Positions 1 through 5,245 of a DNA stretch of 5,245 nucleotides are shown in pieces. The position numbers and the translations under genes were made by a program. The notes beneath the pieces are model-generated. The model searched no databases. It saw nothing but the letters and a program-made list of their open reading frames with translations, and was not told the origin of the DNA. Origin of the DNA: JADHUC01 sp964617665 (GTDB lineage: Bacteria; Planctomycetota; Planctomycetia; Pirellulales; Pirellulaceae); contig CAZUAH010000809.1 of the NCBI GenBank assembly GCA_964617665.1, positions 1 through 5,245 on the forward strand. The letters are read 5' to 3'. How positions within the stretch are numbered: the stretch's first letter is position 1; the number at the start of each line of letters is the position of its first letter.

Positions 1-2
1 AA

Positions 3-2975
3 AAACTAAAACAACGCGATATAGATGTTGAGGAATTGATACGTAAAAGCGTTGAACTAGACGCAGCCGATAAGCCGCTCCCCTTTGAACTCATTATCGA
101 AGCAGTTGAACAAGTCGGTGTACAAAAAGAACGGAATTTGCTCATTGCAGCATGCAACCAGAGTTTTTGGAGAGATAGAGAACGTGTATGGTTGCTGTAT
201 CTAAAATCCAAGCATGACCTTCGGATTACTGGCCATTGGAGGAGCCTCCAATGGCCGCTAGTTAGTAGAATCCGCAGTACGTCCAGGAAAGATACGAACC
301 TAAAAAGTTGGGCGTCATACTGGTTAGTGGAGCATGGTGAAGAAGACGAACAACGGGTTATAGAGGCCTTCAGTGACGGTGAACCGAACAGGACAGTGCC
401 TGGGCACTTCGTCCGAAGACTCCATCTTTGGTTGAGTCGTCGCTCTAAAACGAAAACCATAGAAAAAGGTTTACATAGAGCTATTGACGGAATTGCCAAT
501 GCATGGGTTTTCTTAGGCGGCATTGAGCGACTCGCAGATCGAGCGGCCGTATGTATTTTGCTAGCGAGAGCCATGCAACTAAATGGCCGAGAGGAGGTAG
601 CGGAAAAATTACGAGAAGAGGCAAATGAATTAAAGAAGGAGATTCCGGATAAGAGTGTCCGTTCTCTCGTTACAAGCGCCCAACAGCAGTTGACCCAGTC
701 CGATATGCATAGTCACCATACCTTCGAGATAGACGACGAGGACGGAAGAATTGCAAGATTATTGATGCTTGGCCAAGCCTCAGAGGCGGTTGACGTCGGA
801 CGTAAACTACAAAGTCAAGAGAGTCCAGATTCTATTAGTCCTGACGCCCGTTTGGCAAGATTGGTCCTTCTTGCGGAGGCAGCCAGGAGAGCGGAATGCT
901 CGAGTAGGTCGCTGGAAATTCTCGACACCGCGTCTGAACGGCTTCGACGTGAAGCAAAGCCTAGCACGGTATGGGCCTACCAATACCTTAGGGCAGGCGT
1001 TCATTGGACTCGGTATGAATACGCTGCAGCTTTCATCGAGATAGAGCAGGCATGTAAATCTGTCGGTTGTTTCGTTTCCGTCAAAAAACTCTGGCACACA
1101 CATCTTCTGAGAAAAAAAATAGCGAAGGATCTAAAAATCAGTGAAATGGTCGAAGAAAGTGAGCGTGTCGTCCAGTTACTTGAGATGTTGTTGGCAACAC
1201 CAAAATTGGACACCATAAGTATCCAGGATGCGCTTGGTTTGGGTGTCGCTGGTTACACAAAAGCGTTAGAACGCGTTCGTAGGTTTCATCAGGATTGGAA
1301 TGCCAAGACACAACCTAGGCAACTTGTGGGACGCATGACTGGTGCCAAACTAGGGGGGTTTGGTCGTCAGCTAAAAAAGATGCGTGACGAATGCGCCGAT
1401 GTTGCGCCCAAAAAAAATGAGGAGCCGTTATTATACGCGCAAATGAGGGCGGACCAAGTAAGTGCTGCTCTGGTTGCAAGGTATGAGTGGATAGGTAATA
1501 GTAGTTTGTTCCAAGCAACGGTCCAGCCATGGCTGATTTCCGCAGAAACCTTGGCGGACAGAGTTGAGGCGCTCAGACTCCACGGTTATATTTGCAAAGC
1601 AATTATTGTCAGGTATTCAACTGCGTTACCATATCACACGAGGATTCCTTCTCCGTCCCAGGACGACAGCGTCACCAAAGGGGATTTGATGCGGGTATAC
1701 GAACAGTTGAAAAAGACAAAAAAAATATCAGAAAGGAGGTACCTGCAAAAATTTGCTCGACGTGTTTTTGAAAAATATCTCGATAGCAATATTGTGATGC
1801 TTTTCACATCAGAAGAACTCGCAGAAATAGTGAAACTGCTACAACAACTCAAAGATACCGAATTCGATAGGCGATTGATAGCTAGGAGATATACGGATAA
1901 GTCGGAAATCTTGTTAGAAGAAGACACGCATCTCGAGAATTCTGCAATGGAACCTCCGAAGGAATGGCTCGAACACTTGCAAGCACGGCTCGAGAGAGAA
2001 GACGCCATTTGTGTGGAATATGTTGTCGCTACTAGGAAGATATATGGTGTTATATACCAAGTACTCTCTGGGCGATTGAGTATAAAGATGGTGGATGTTG
2101 CAGAATTCAGAAATCGAAATGGGGAGCACAAAGACGCGAAACATACAATAAACCAATATAGAGCATGGCTACGTCAGGGAGCACAAAAAAAAGCTACAAG
2201 AAATAATGCAGGGGATATCGTTGACCAGCAAAGAAATAAGCTGAAAAAGATAGGTGGAGAGTTGACAGCAACGATAAACAAGGCGATCGGTGATGGGAAA
2301 ACGATATATATCGCGCCTTCACTCGGGTTACACGGGATACCGTTGCATGAAATATGGAAAAAAAAGGCCGTCCTACAAGTACTGAAAGCCAAGCAACTGG
2401 CGATGGAGAACGTCTACAAAGATGGTCCAGTCGTCGTTATTGCGGGACCAGAGGAACCTTTTAAGGACGCAACTGAGTGGATCAGTGTGGAAGTCGGAGC
2501 ACAGGCGATAGTGCCAAATACATACAAGGAATTGAGAAACAATCTCGCCGAGAGCAAGATTGCAGTACTCGTCGCTCATGGATGGTTTGACCACGAGAGG
2601 CCCGAGAGAACCCGTATATCATTGGATAAGGGGTTACGTCTGACAATTAGAGATATTCAAGAGATGAAACTGAAAGGGACGGAAATCATATTACTGAGTT
2701 GCTGGGCCGGATGGAGTATTCGAGGAAACCTACCTCCTGGGGAGCGGCATGGTGGTCCGAACCCATGGTTTATAGGCGGAACTGGTGCGGTCTTGGCACC
2801 ACTGTGGCCGATACCTATACAGGCCGGTAGTGAGTTTATTGTCGAATACATTACGAAAAGGATGAACGGACGTACAAGAATTGAGGCGATACACCATGCG
2901 CGGGGACAATATAAGAGCTTCGAATATGAACTATGTAAGATGGCTTTTGTCTTATGGGGTGTAGATAGTGCGTGA
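3..2975 (+). CDS. CHAT-domain (caspase-like) protease with TPR-like N-terminal region, 5'-partial
   Basis: Putative cysteine peptidase of the CHAT family (clan CD, related to caspases and separase). Residues are numbered from the TTG at 36, the first possible start codon inside the window. Residues about 150-360 are Ala/Leu/Glu/Arg-rich amphipathic helices that look like TPR or alpha-solenoid repeats. The CHAT region spans about 655-979. It begins with a beta-rich segment (IYGVIYQVL), then APSLGLHGIPLHEIW near 756, the catalytic His848 in VLVAHGWF, the catalytic Cys889 in ILLSCWAG, and the hallmark GGTGAVLAPLWPIP near 914-927. The His-Cys spacing of 41 residues is normal for the family. No signal peptide or membrane segment is seen. 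The frame has no stop upstream of 36 back to the window edge, and the AGG-like purines sit too close to the TTG, so the gene probably starts outside the window. Known CHAT proteins with TPR regions act as proteases, some as effectors of prokaryotic immunity. A defence role and the substrate here are inference; neighbouring sensor genes would lie to the left. Five A8 tracts interrupt the frame. Confidence 0.88.
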   Translation, partial: KLKQRDIDVEELIRKSVELDAADKPLPFELIIEAVEQVGVQKERNLLIAACNQSFWRDRERVWLLYLKSKHDLRITGHWRSLQWPLVSRIRSTSRKDTNLKSWASYWLVEHGEEDEQRVIEAFSDGEPNRTVPGHFVRRLHLWLSRRSKTKTIEKGLHRAIDGIANAWVFLGGIERLADRAAVCILLARAMQLNGREEVAEKLREEANELKKEIPDKSVRSLVTSAQQQLTQSDMHSHHTFEIDDEDGRIARLLMLGQASEAVDVGRKLQSQESPDSISPDARLARLVLLAEAARRAECSSRSLEILDTASERLRREAKPSTVWAYQYLRAGVHWTRYEYAAAFIEIEQACKSVGCFVSVKKLWHTHLLRKKIAKDLKISEMVEESERVVQLLEMLLATPKLDTISIQDALGLGVAGYTKALERVRRFHQDWNAKTQPRQLVGRMTGAKLGGFGRQLKKMRDECADVAPKKNEEPLLYAQMRADQVSAALVARYEWIGNSSLFQATVQPWLISAETLADRVEALRLHGYICKAIIVRYSTALPYHTRIPSPSQDDSVTKGDLMRVYEQLKKTKKISERRYLQKFARRVFEKYLDSNIVMLFTSEELAEIVKLLQQLKDTEFDRRLIARRYTDKSEILLEEDTHLENSAMEPPKEWLEHLQARLEREDAICVEYVVATRKIYGVIYQVLSGRLSIKMVDVAEFRNRNGEHKDAKHTINQYRAWLRQGAQKKATRNNAGDIVDQQRNKLKKIGGELTATINKAIGDGKTIYIAPSLGLHGIPLHEIWKKKAVLQVLKAKQLAMENVYKDGPVVVIAGPEEPFKDATEWISVEVGAQAIVPNTYKELRNNLAESKIAVLVAHGWFDHERPERTRISLDKGLRLTIRDIQEMKLKGTEIILLSCWAGWSIRGNLPPGERHGGPNPWFIGGTGAVLAPLWPIPIQAGSEFIVEYITKRMNGRTRIEAIHHARGQYKSFEYELCKMAFVLWGVDSA
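231..256. repeat. 26-bp inverted repeat (12-bp arms, 2-nt spacer) inside the CHAT gene
   Basis: The left arm GGCCATTGGAGG (231-242) and right arm CCTCCAATGGCC (245-256) are perfect reverse complements separated by AG. The repeat is read in frame as GHWRSLQWP. A 12-bp perfect stem with a 2-nt spacer is unlikely by chance in a window this size. The DNA could extrude as a cruciform, and the RNA could form a stable hairpin with a slightly opened loop. No T-run follows, so it is not an intrinsic terminator. Its function is unknown. Confidence 0.75.
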
Positions 2976-3033
2976 TATCAGCACTAGAAACCTCATCCAA
3001 CACCCCCTTCACCCCGTGCGATGAGAGGGTGCG

Positions 3034-3065
3034 TTGCGAGCGCAGGCACGGCCGCCGGCTCGCAA
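3034..3065. repeat. GC-rich inverted repeat downstream of the CHAT gene, possible terminator hairpin
   Basis: TTGCGAGC (3034-3041) and GCTCGCAA (3058-3065) form a perfect 8-bp stem around a 16-nt GC-rich loop, about 58 nt after the CHAT stop codon. The position suits a 3'-end hairpin for the rightward transcript. No U-tract follows, so an intrinsic terminator is only weakly supported. Confidence 0.4.
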
Positions 3066-3150
3066 GCAGCCCACTTAGCTGATCGCTGTGACTGCGGAGA
3101 GGTCAGCCAATCCAGCGTAGGACCGCTTGGACCAGCCGAGGACAGTAACA

Positions 3151-3170
3151 GGGTGATCAGCTGATCACCC
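3151..3170. repeat. Perfect 20-bp palindrome, operator- or terminator-like
   Basis: GGGTGATCAGCTGATCACCC is fully self-complementary with no spacer and contains two GATC sites. It begins 36 nt beyond the stop codon of the last gene of the leftward operon. On the minus strand it is followed by TGTTACTGT, which has only scattered T residues. It could be a weak bidirectional terminator between convergent units. The zero-loop symmetry also suits a dimeric DNA-binding protein or a recombination or nicking site. The sequence alone does not decide. Confidence 0.55.
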
Positions 3171-3205
3171 CCTCAAAAAGGCAAAACGTACAAAAACAGG
3201 GGAAA

Positions 3206-3349
3206 CTAACGCGGTCTACACCAGTAGCAGCGGGGACCGTCGAAGGCCTTCGTGTACGGCCCTTTGAGCTTGCGGGTACAGCGTGTGCACTTGGGTGTCT
3301 TGCGGCCGAAACCGCCAGAAAAACGTCTTCGTGGATGTCGTGTTTTCAT
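3206..3349 (-). CDS. Small basic zinc-ribbon protein (47 aa)
   Basis: This short gene runs from an ATG at 3349 to a TAG at 3206-3208. The protein begins MKTRHPRRRFSGGFGRK and carries two CxxC knuckles, CTRC (C21, C24) and CYWC (C41, C44), 16 residues apart, which is a typical four-cysteine zinc-ribbon arrangement. The N-terminus and the inter-knuckle segment are rich in Arg and Lys, so nucleic-acid binding is likely. The ATG lies 12 nt after the stop of the replication-relaxation gene and in the same reading frame, which implies co-transcription. No clear Shine-Dalgarno site precedes it, so translation may rely on coupling or re-initiation after the TAA. The motif is visible; the role as an accessory DNA- or RNA-binding partner of the operon is inferred. 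I do not recognise a named family. Confidence 0.65.
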   Translation of the reverse strand: MKTRHPRRRFSGGFGRKTPKCTRCTRKLKGPYTKAFDGPRCYWCRPR

Positions 3350-3361
3350 AGGTATATGGGG

Positions 3362-4234
3362 TTATTCGAGTAAAAGAGAGGCGGATGAGGCGCTCGCTCT
3401 GGCGGACCACCAGATCCGCTCGAGGAGTTCCTCAGGAGCCCTGGGATCCACATGGGCGAGCGTCGAGAACCAGAAGAGTCCTGATCCCTTACGAACGCGG
3501 TTCGGTGCGTTCATGGCGAGCCTTCGCAGGTTGTCGAGACGAGTGTAGCTGCTCGTGACCGTGAGCACGCGGAGGTTGTCGGCAGCGAACCGACGCCGGT
3601 GCTCTCCCTGCTTCCACCAGGTCCAGTACCCGCGGTACTTCAGTGCCATGCGCTTGAGCGCCACGGTGCCCATGTCGGACTCGAGGAGCAGGTGACATGT
3701 CTGGTCTTTGTATCGGACAGCGAAGTAACCATCTGGGACGAGGGGAACCCGGAGTCGCCCACCATGGGGTCCACGAAGTTCGGTTTGAACACCGATCTCC
3801 TCTGGCGACTGCTTCCAGGTGAGGAGTTCGAGTTTGCCCTGGCGGTGAAGCAGTTCGAAGCAGATCCGGAAGTCGTTGCGAGCCAACGTGTGGTCGATGA
3901 ATAGGTTCGAGCGTTGTTCTTTGGCAGTCATATGGCTTGGCAGCGGACACTCTTTGGCACGAGCCACTTCAGCAGCGCCCTTACGGGCCAGGGCCCAGAT
4001 GGATTCCTGGGCGCTTCCTGAACGGGCGATGGGCTGGAACACACGAATGATGAGTTCAGCTCGATGCAAACGGAGTAGCAGTCTCTGGGCTGCCTCGTAG
4101 CTTGGTGTGAAGAGTGCGGCCACCTGAGCAGTGGAGAGAATGCGGTAGGAACTCAGGGCCTCAAAAAGTGTCAGGTCACGGTCTGTGATCCGGACGCCTC
4201 GGGGCTTTTTTATTTTTGGTGTTGATGGGCTCAT
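3362..4234 (-). CDS. Replication-relaxation family protein (plasmid/mobile element)
   Basis: This 290-residue protein matches the pattern of the replication-relaxation (Replic_Relax) family, whose members are found on plasmids and integrative elements and are linked to plasmid replication and DNA relaxation. Residues about 15-68 (RITDRDLTLFEALSSYRILS, then the TAQVAALF helix) form a winged helix-turn-helix, expected to bind DNA. A second region holds VPDGYF (PDG at 167-169), LLESDMGT (E185, D187) and a lysine helix LKRMALKYRGY (K199). This PD...ExD...K order resembles a restriction-endonuclease-like core, though that reading is inference. The ATG at 4234 is chosen because the wHTH begins 15 residues later; starting at 4348 would add about 38 residues of out-of-frame translation of the upstream gene. 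The start lies inside the preceding gene with a 59-nt overlap, so translational coupling is likely. No strong Shine-Dalgarno site is visible. The Ser/Ala-rich tail (SASSASLLLE) ends at TAA. Confidence 0.75.
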   Translation of the reverse strand: MSPSTPKIKKPRGVRITDRDLTLFEALSSYRILSTAQVAALFTPSYEAAQRLLLRLHRAELIIRVFQPIARSGSAQESIWALARKGAAEVARAKECPLPSHMTAKEQRSNLFIDHTLARNDFRICFELLHRQGKLELLTWKQSPEEIGVQTELRGPHGGRLRVPLVPDGYFAVRYKDQTCHLLLESDMGTVALKRMALKYRGYWTWWKQGEHRRRFAADNLRVLTVTSSYTRLDNLRRLAMNAPNRVRKGSGLFWFSTLAHVDPRAPEELLERIWWSARASASSASLLLE

Positions 4235-4793
4235 AGGCTGAGATGGTTTTTTCAAGGTCGTATTTTGCCAACGCCACAGCTGTGAATGCTTTCGCCCAGT
4301 ACCGGAAGCGATAGCACTGCAACAGGTCTTGGGGGCCTGGTAGCGCATGACGTAGTTCTGGGAATTCTTCGGCCAGGAGTGGTGCGAGTTCGCGTGTTGT
4401 CGGCTTCACACGATCACCGGCGCACCATCGTTTGGCCTCGGTGACATCGTGTTCGGTGAAGGTGATGCCGCGCTCTTCAGTTTCTTGGCGTAGCCACTTA
4501 CGCTCTGCGTTAATAAGCGCAATATTTTGCTGAGAATGGTAGGGCATGGCTGCTGTAACACGAGTAACTCCGGGGAACTCATCGAGAACAAAGCGGATGT
4601 TGTGACGGAAAACAGCCTCTCGACCTTCAGCAGTTGGATGTTTTCGGACACCAATTACGGCATGGTGCGCGATTCCTCCGAGGTCAAGGACTGCCAGGCC
4701 CACCTCCCGTGAGCTTGGGACCACACCAAGAACGGTTACAAACGGTCTGTGAACGGAGTTGTCTAGTAGATTGATACTGACGGATTTGGTCAT
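4176..4793 (-). CDS. RuvC/RNase H-like fold protein, apparently lacking catalytic acidic residues
   Basis: A 205-residue protein read from the ATG at 4793, 19 nt after the previous stop. A GTG at 4889 would overlap the preceding gene by 77 nt and add a tail that does not look like protein core. Residues 19-37 (VTVLGVVPSSREVGLAVLD) resemble the first strand-turn-strand of RuvC (GIDPGS...GY), and residues 76-110 (VTAAMPYHSQQN followed by a helix and ERGI) resemble the RuvC segment carrying the second acidic residue. HDVTEAKRW (115-123) with a following helix and RYWAKAFTAVALA (164-176) match the ends of the RuvC core, where RuvC has DAxDALA. The usual acidic positions read Val25, Met83, Trp166 and Ala169 by this hand alignment, so a nuclease activity is doubtful. 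It may be a structural or DNA-junction-binding homologue, or a divergent family with other catalytic residues. Its tail ends inside the next gene. The family assignment is inference from pattern; no gene symbol is given. Confidence 0.55.
   Translation of the reverse strand: MTKSVSINLLDNSVHRPFVTVLGVVPSSREVGLAVLDLGGIAHHAVIGVRKHPTAEGREAVFRHNIRFVLDEFPGVTRVTAAMPYHSQQNIALINAERKWLRQETEERGITFTEHDVTEAKRWCAGDRVKPTTRELAPLLAEEFPELRHALPGPQDLLQCYRFRYWAKAFTAVALAKYDLEKTISAYEPINTKNKKAPRRPDHRP
4206..4217 (-). other. A5-T-A6-G tract inside the gene overlap
   Basis: Read on the minus strand, the overlap of the RuvC-like and replication-relaxation genes contains AAAAATAAAAAAG. In the replication-relaxation frame the second run reads as codons ending in A, AAA, AAG, the classic slippery arrangement. 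The upstream frame is offset by one. A one-base deletion by polymerase slippage would fuse the two proteins. Whether slippage happens is unknown. Confidence 0.3.
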
Positions 4794-4812
4794 ATCTTTT
4801 TGAAACGGAAAC

Positions 4813-5245
4813 TTAGGTAAAGTCGGCTTGCCCGTGCTTGCGCAAAAACCAGCGAAATAAGTTGAAAGGGGATGTGCGAATCTCAACACGAGGCACTTTT
4901 GCGGTGCGGCGCCAGGCGGCGGTCATGGCGTCCTCTGAGTAGTGGGTAGTGAGTTCCTGATACCCATCGAGATGCTCAAGATCGTTGAGATCGCTGGCAA
5001 TCCTGTTGGGAAGTTCAGAGCTAAGCTCAGGATACTCTGACTGAGTCAAAGCAGGGGAGGCAGGCTGAGGTGTAGGTTCGATCACAGAAACCCTGGCTTG
5101 CCCCTCCCCCTCACACTCCCCCACCCCGATAATATTTTTTATATACCGGTGGGGGGTGAGGGGGTCGGGGGGGAAGGGGGGTGGGGGGGAATTGTGGTTG
5201 TTGGGTTTTTGCTGGGATTGTGGGGGTGGGTGGGCGCGCGGGATT
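4813..5245 (-). CDS. Unrecognised protein, C-terminal part, open at the right window edge
   Basis: The frame ends at TAA 4813-4815 and has no stop back to the window edge. GTG at 5124 (giving 103 aa) and GTG at 5085 are possible internal starts, but neither has a convincing ribosome site, so a gene entering from the right is preferred. The visible part has a proline-rich low-complexity stretch (PPPPFPPDPLTPH), a short patch RYIKNIIGVGE followed by CEGEGEG-like residues, then an acidic/polar linker (PTPQPASPALTQSEYPELSS). The C-terminal domain of about 55 residues has helical composition and ends SPFNLFRWFLRKHGQADFT. That tail loosely recalls the C-termini of plasmid replication or helix-turn-helix proteins, but this is a guess. 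It is first in the visible operon, 19 nt ahead of the RuvC-like gene. Function unknown. Confidence 0.5.
   Translation of the reverse strand, partial: IPRAHPPPQSQQKPNNHNSPPPPFPPDPLTPHRYIKNIIGVGECEGEGQARVSVIEPTPQPASPALTQSEYPELSSELPNRIASDLNDLEHLDGYQELTTHYSEDAMTAAWRRTAKVPRVEIRTSPFNLFRWFLRKHGQADFT
5149..5190 (+). repeat. G-tract cluster, strong G-quadruplex-forming sequence
   Basis: The plus strand carries five runs of five to seven G separated by one to three bases (GGGGGG TGA GGGGG TC GGGGGGG AA GGGGGG T GGGGGGG). This satisfies the usual four-run quadruplex rule several times over. The rest of the stretch to 5245 stays G/T-rich. On the minus strand the same bases encode the proline-rich stretch of the open frame, so coding constraint is an alternative explanation. 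The plus strand is the template for the leftward operon. Confidence 0.7.

Larger units (their letters stand above)
2976..3205. other. Intergenic gap between convergent genes, no credible ORF
   Basis: This 230-bp gap separates the end of the rightward CHAT gene from the end of the leftward operon. I see no gene with start, ribosome site and protein-like composition on either strand. It holds one GC-rich inverted repeat and a perfect palindrome, described separately. The convergent arrangement makes transcription termination the simplest role, but neither structure is followed by a good T-run. An untranslated RNA or a recombination site cannot be excluded. Confidence 0.6.

Noticed and set aside
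1634..2131. Antisense 165-codon ORF inside the CHAT gene
   Set aside because: It is Ser/Cys/Leu-rich shadow translation opposite a clear CHAT-protein coding frame.
2302..2313. 12-bp palindrome CGATATATATCG
   Set aside because: An AT-alternating palindrome within the CHAT gene; low complexity makes it unremarkable.
3241..3252. 12-bp palindrome CGAAGGCCTTCG
   Set aside because: It lies within the zinc-ribbon coding sequence and is short enough to arise from codons for Lys-Ala-Phe; no further support.
3216..3410. Minus-strand 64-codon ORF across the zinc-ribbon gene
   Set aside because: The competing frame has the CxxC pair motif and sits correctly after the preceding stop; this one shows no such pattern.
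3489..3950. Minus-strand 153-codon ORF in another frame
   Set aside because: It overlaps the replication-relaxation gene completely and is rich in Arg, Pro, His and Ser, typical of an out-of-frame shadow of GC-rich coding DNA.
3599..4100. Plus-strand ORFs of 101 and 74 codons
   Set aside because: They lie entirely antisense to the well-supported replication-relaxation gene and show no domain-like pattern.
4731..4808. Repeated AACGG spaced 10-11 bp (4731, 4741, 4752) plus one at 4804, iteron-like
   Set aside because: The unit is only 5 bp, flanks do not match, and three copies are explained by the coding sequence of the RuvC-like N-terminus.
5126..5145. AT-rich island (TATTAT on the minus strand) as a promoter for a leaderless GTG start at 5124
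   Set aside because: No -35 match lies at the right distance (C-rich there), and the frame continues open through it as RYIKNII, so coding is as good an explanation.
1..5245. CRISPR array, tRNA, rRNA, insertion sequence or transposase
   Set aside because: No regularly spaced direct repeats, cloverleaf, rRNA motif or transposase-like protein was seen on either strand.

Overview
The window looks like accessory DNA from a bacterium: the junction of a mobile-element or plasmid-type operon with a candidate defence or effector gene. The host cannot be named from the sequence. By eye, base composition is moderate on the left (roughly 45% G+C) and higher on the right (roughly 55-60%), and strong Shine-Dalgarno sites are scarce. 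A replication-relaxation family protein fits plasmids and integrative elements of Firmicutes, Actinobacteria or Chloroflexota, but that is inference.

Left block (about 1-2975, plus strand): one very long reading frame encodes an alpha-helical, TPR-like N-terminal region of about 650 residues followed by a C-terminal CHAT (caspase-like) peptidase domain with a visible His/Cys dyad. The frame is open through the left edge of the window, so the true start probably lies outside. The gene carries five separate runs of exactly eight A and a near-perfect 26-bp inverted repeat.

Middle (2976-3205): a 230-bp gap between convergent transcription units, with no credible gene. It holds an 8-bp-stem inverted repeat and a perfect 20-bp palindrome.

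Right block (3206-5245, all minus strand): a compact operon. In transcription order it has the C-terminal part of an unrecognised protein with a proline-rich stretch, open at the right window edge. Next, 19 nt downstream, comes a 205-residue protein with a RuvC/RNase H-like pattern but without the acidic catalytic residues. A 290-residue replication-relaxation family protein follows, starting inside the previous gene (59-nt overlap). Last is a 47-residue basic zinc-ribbon protein 12 nt further on, in the same reading frame as the gene before it. This set suggests a DNA-processing module of a mobile element (replication, nicking or transfer). Working hypothesis: the CHAT gene is cargo or a neighbouring immune or effector gene, and the operon is the element backbone. 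No CRISPR array, tRNA, rRNA or transposase is visible.
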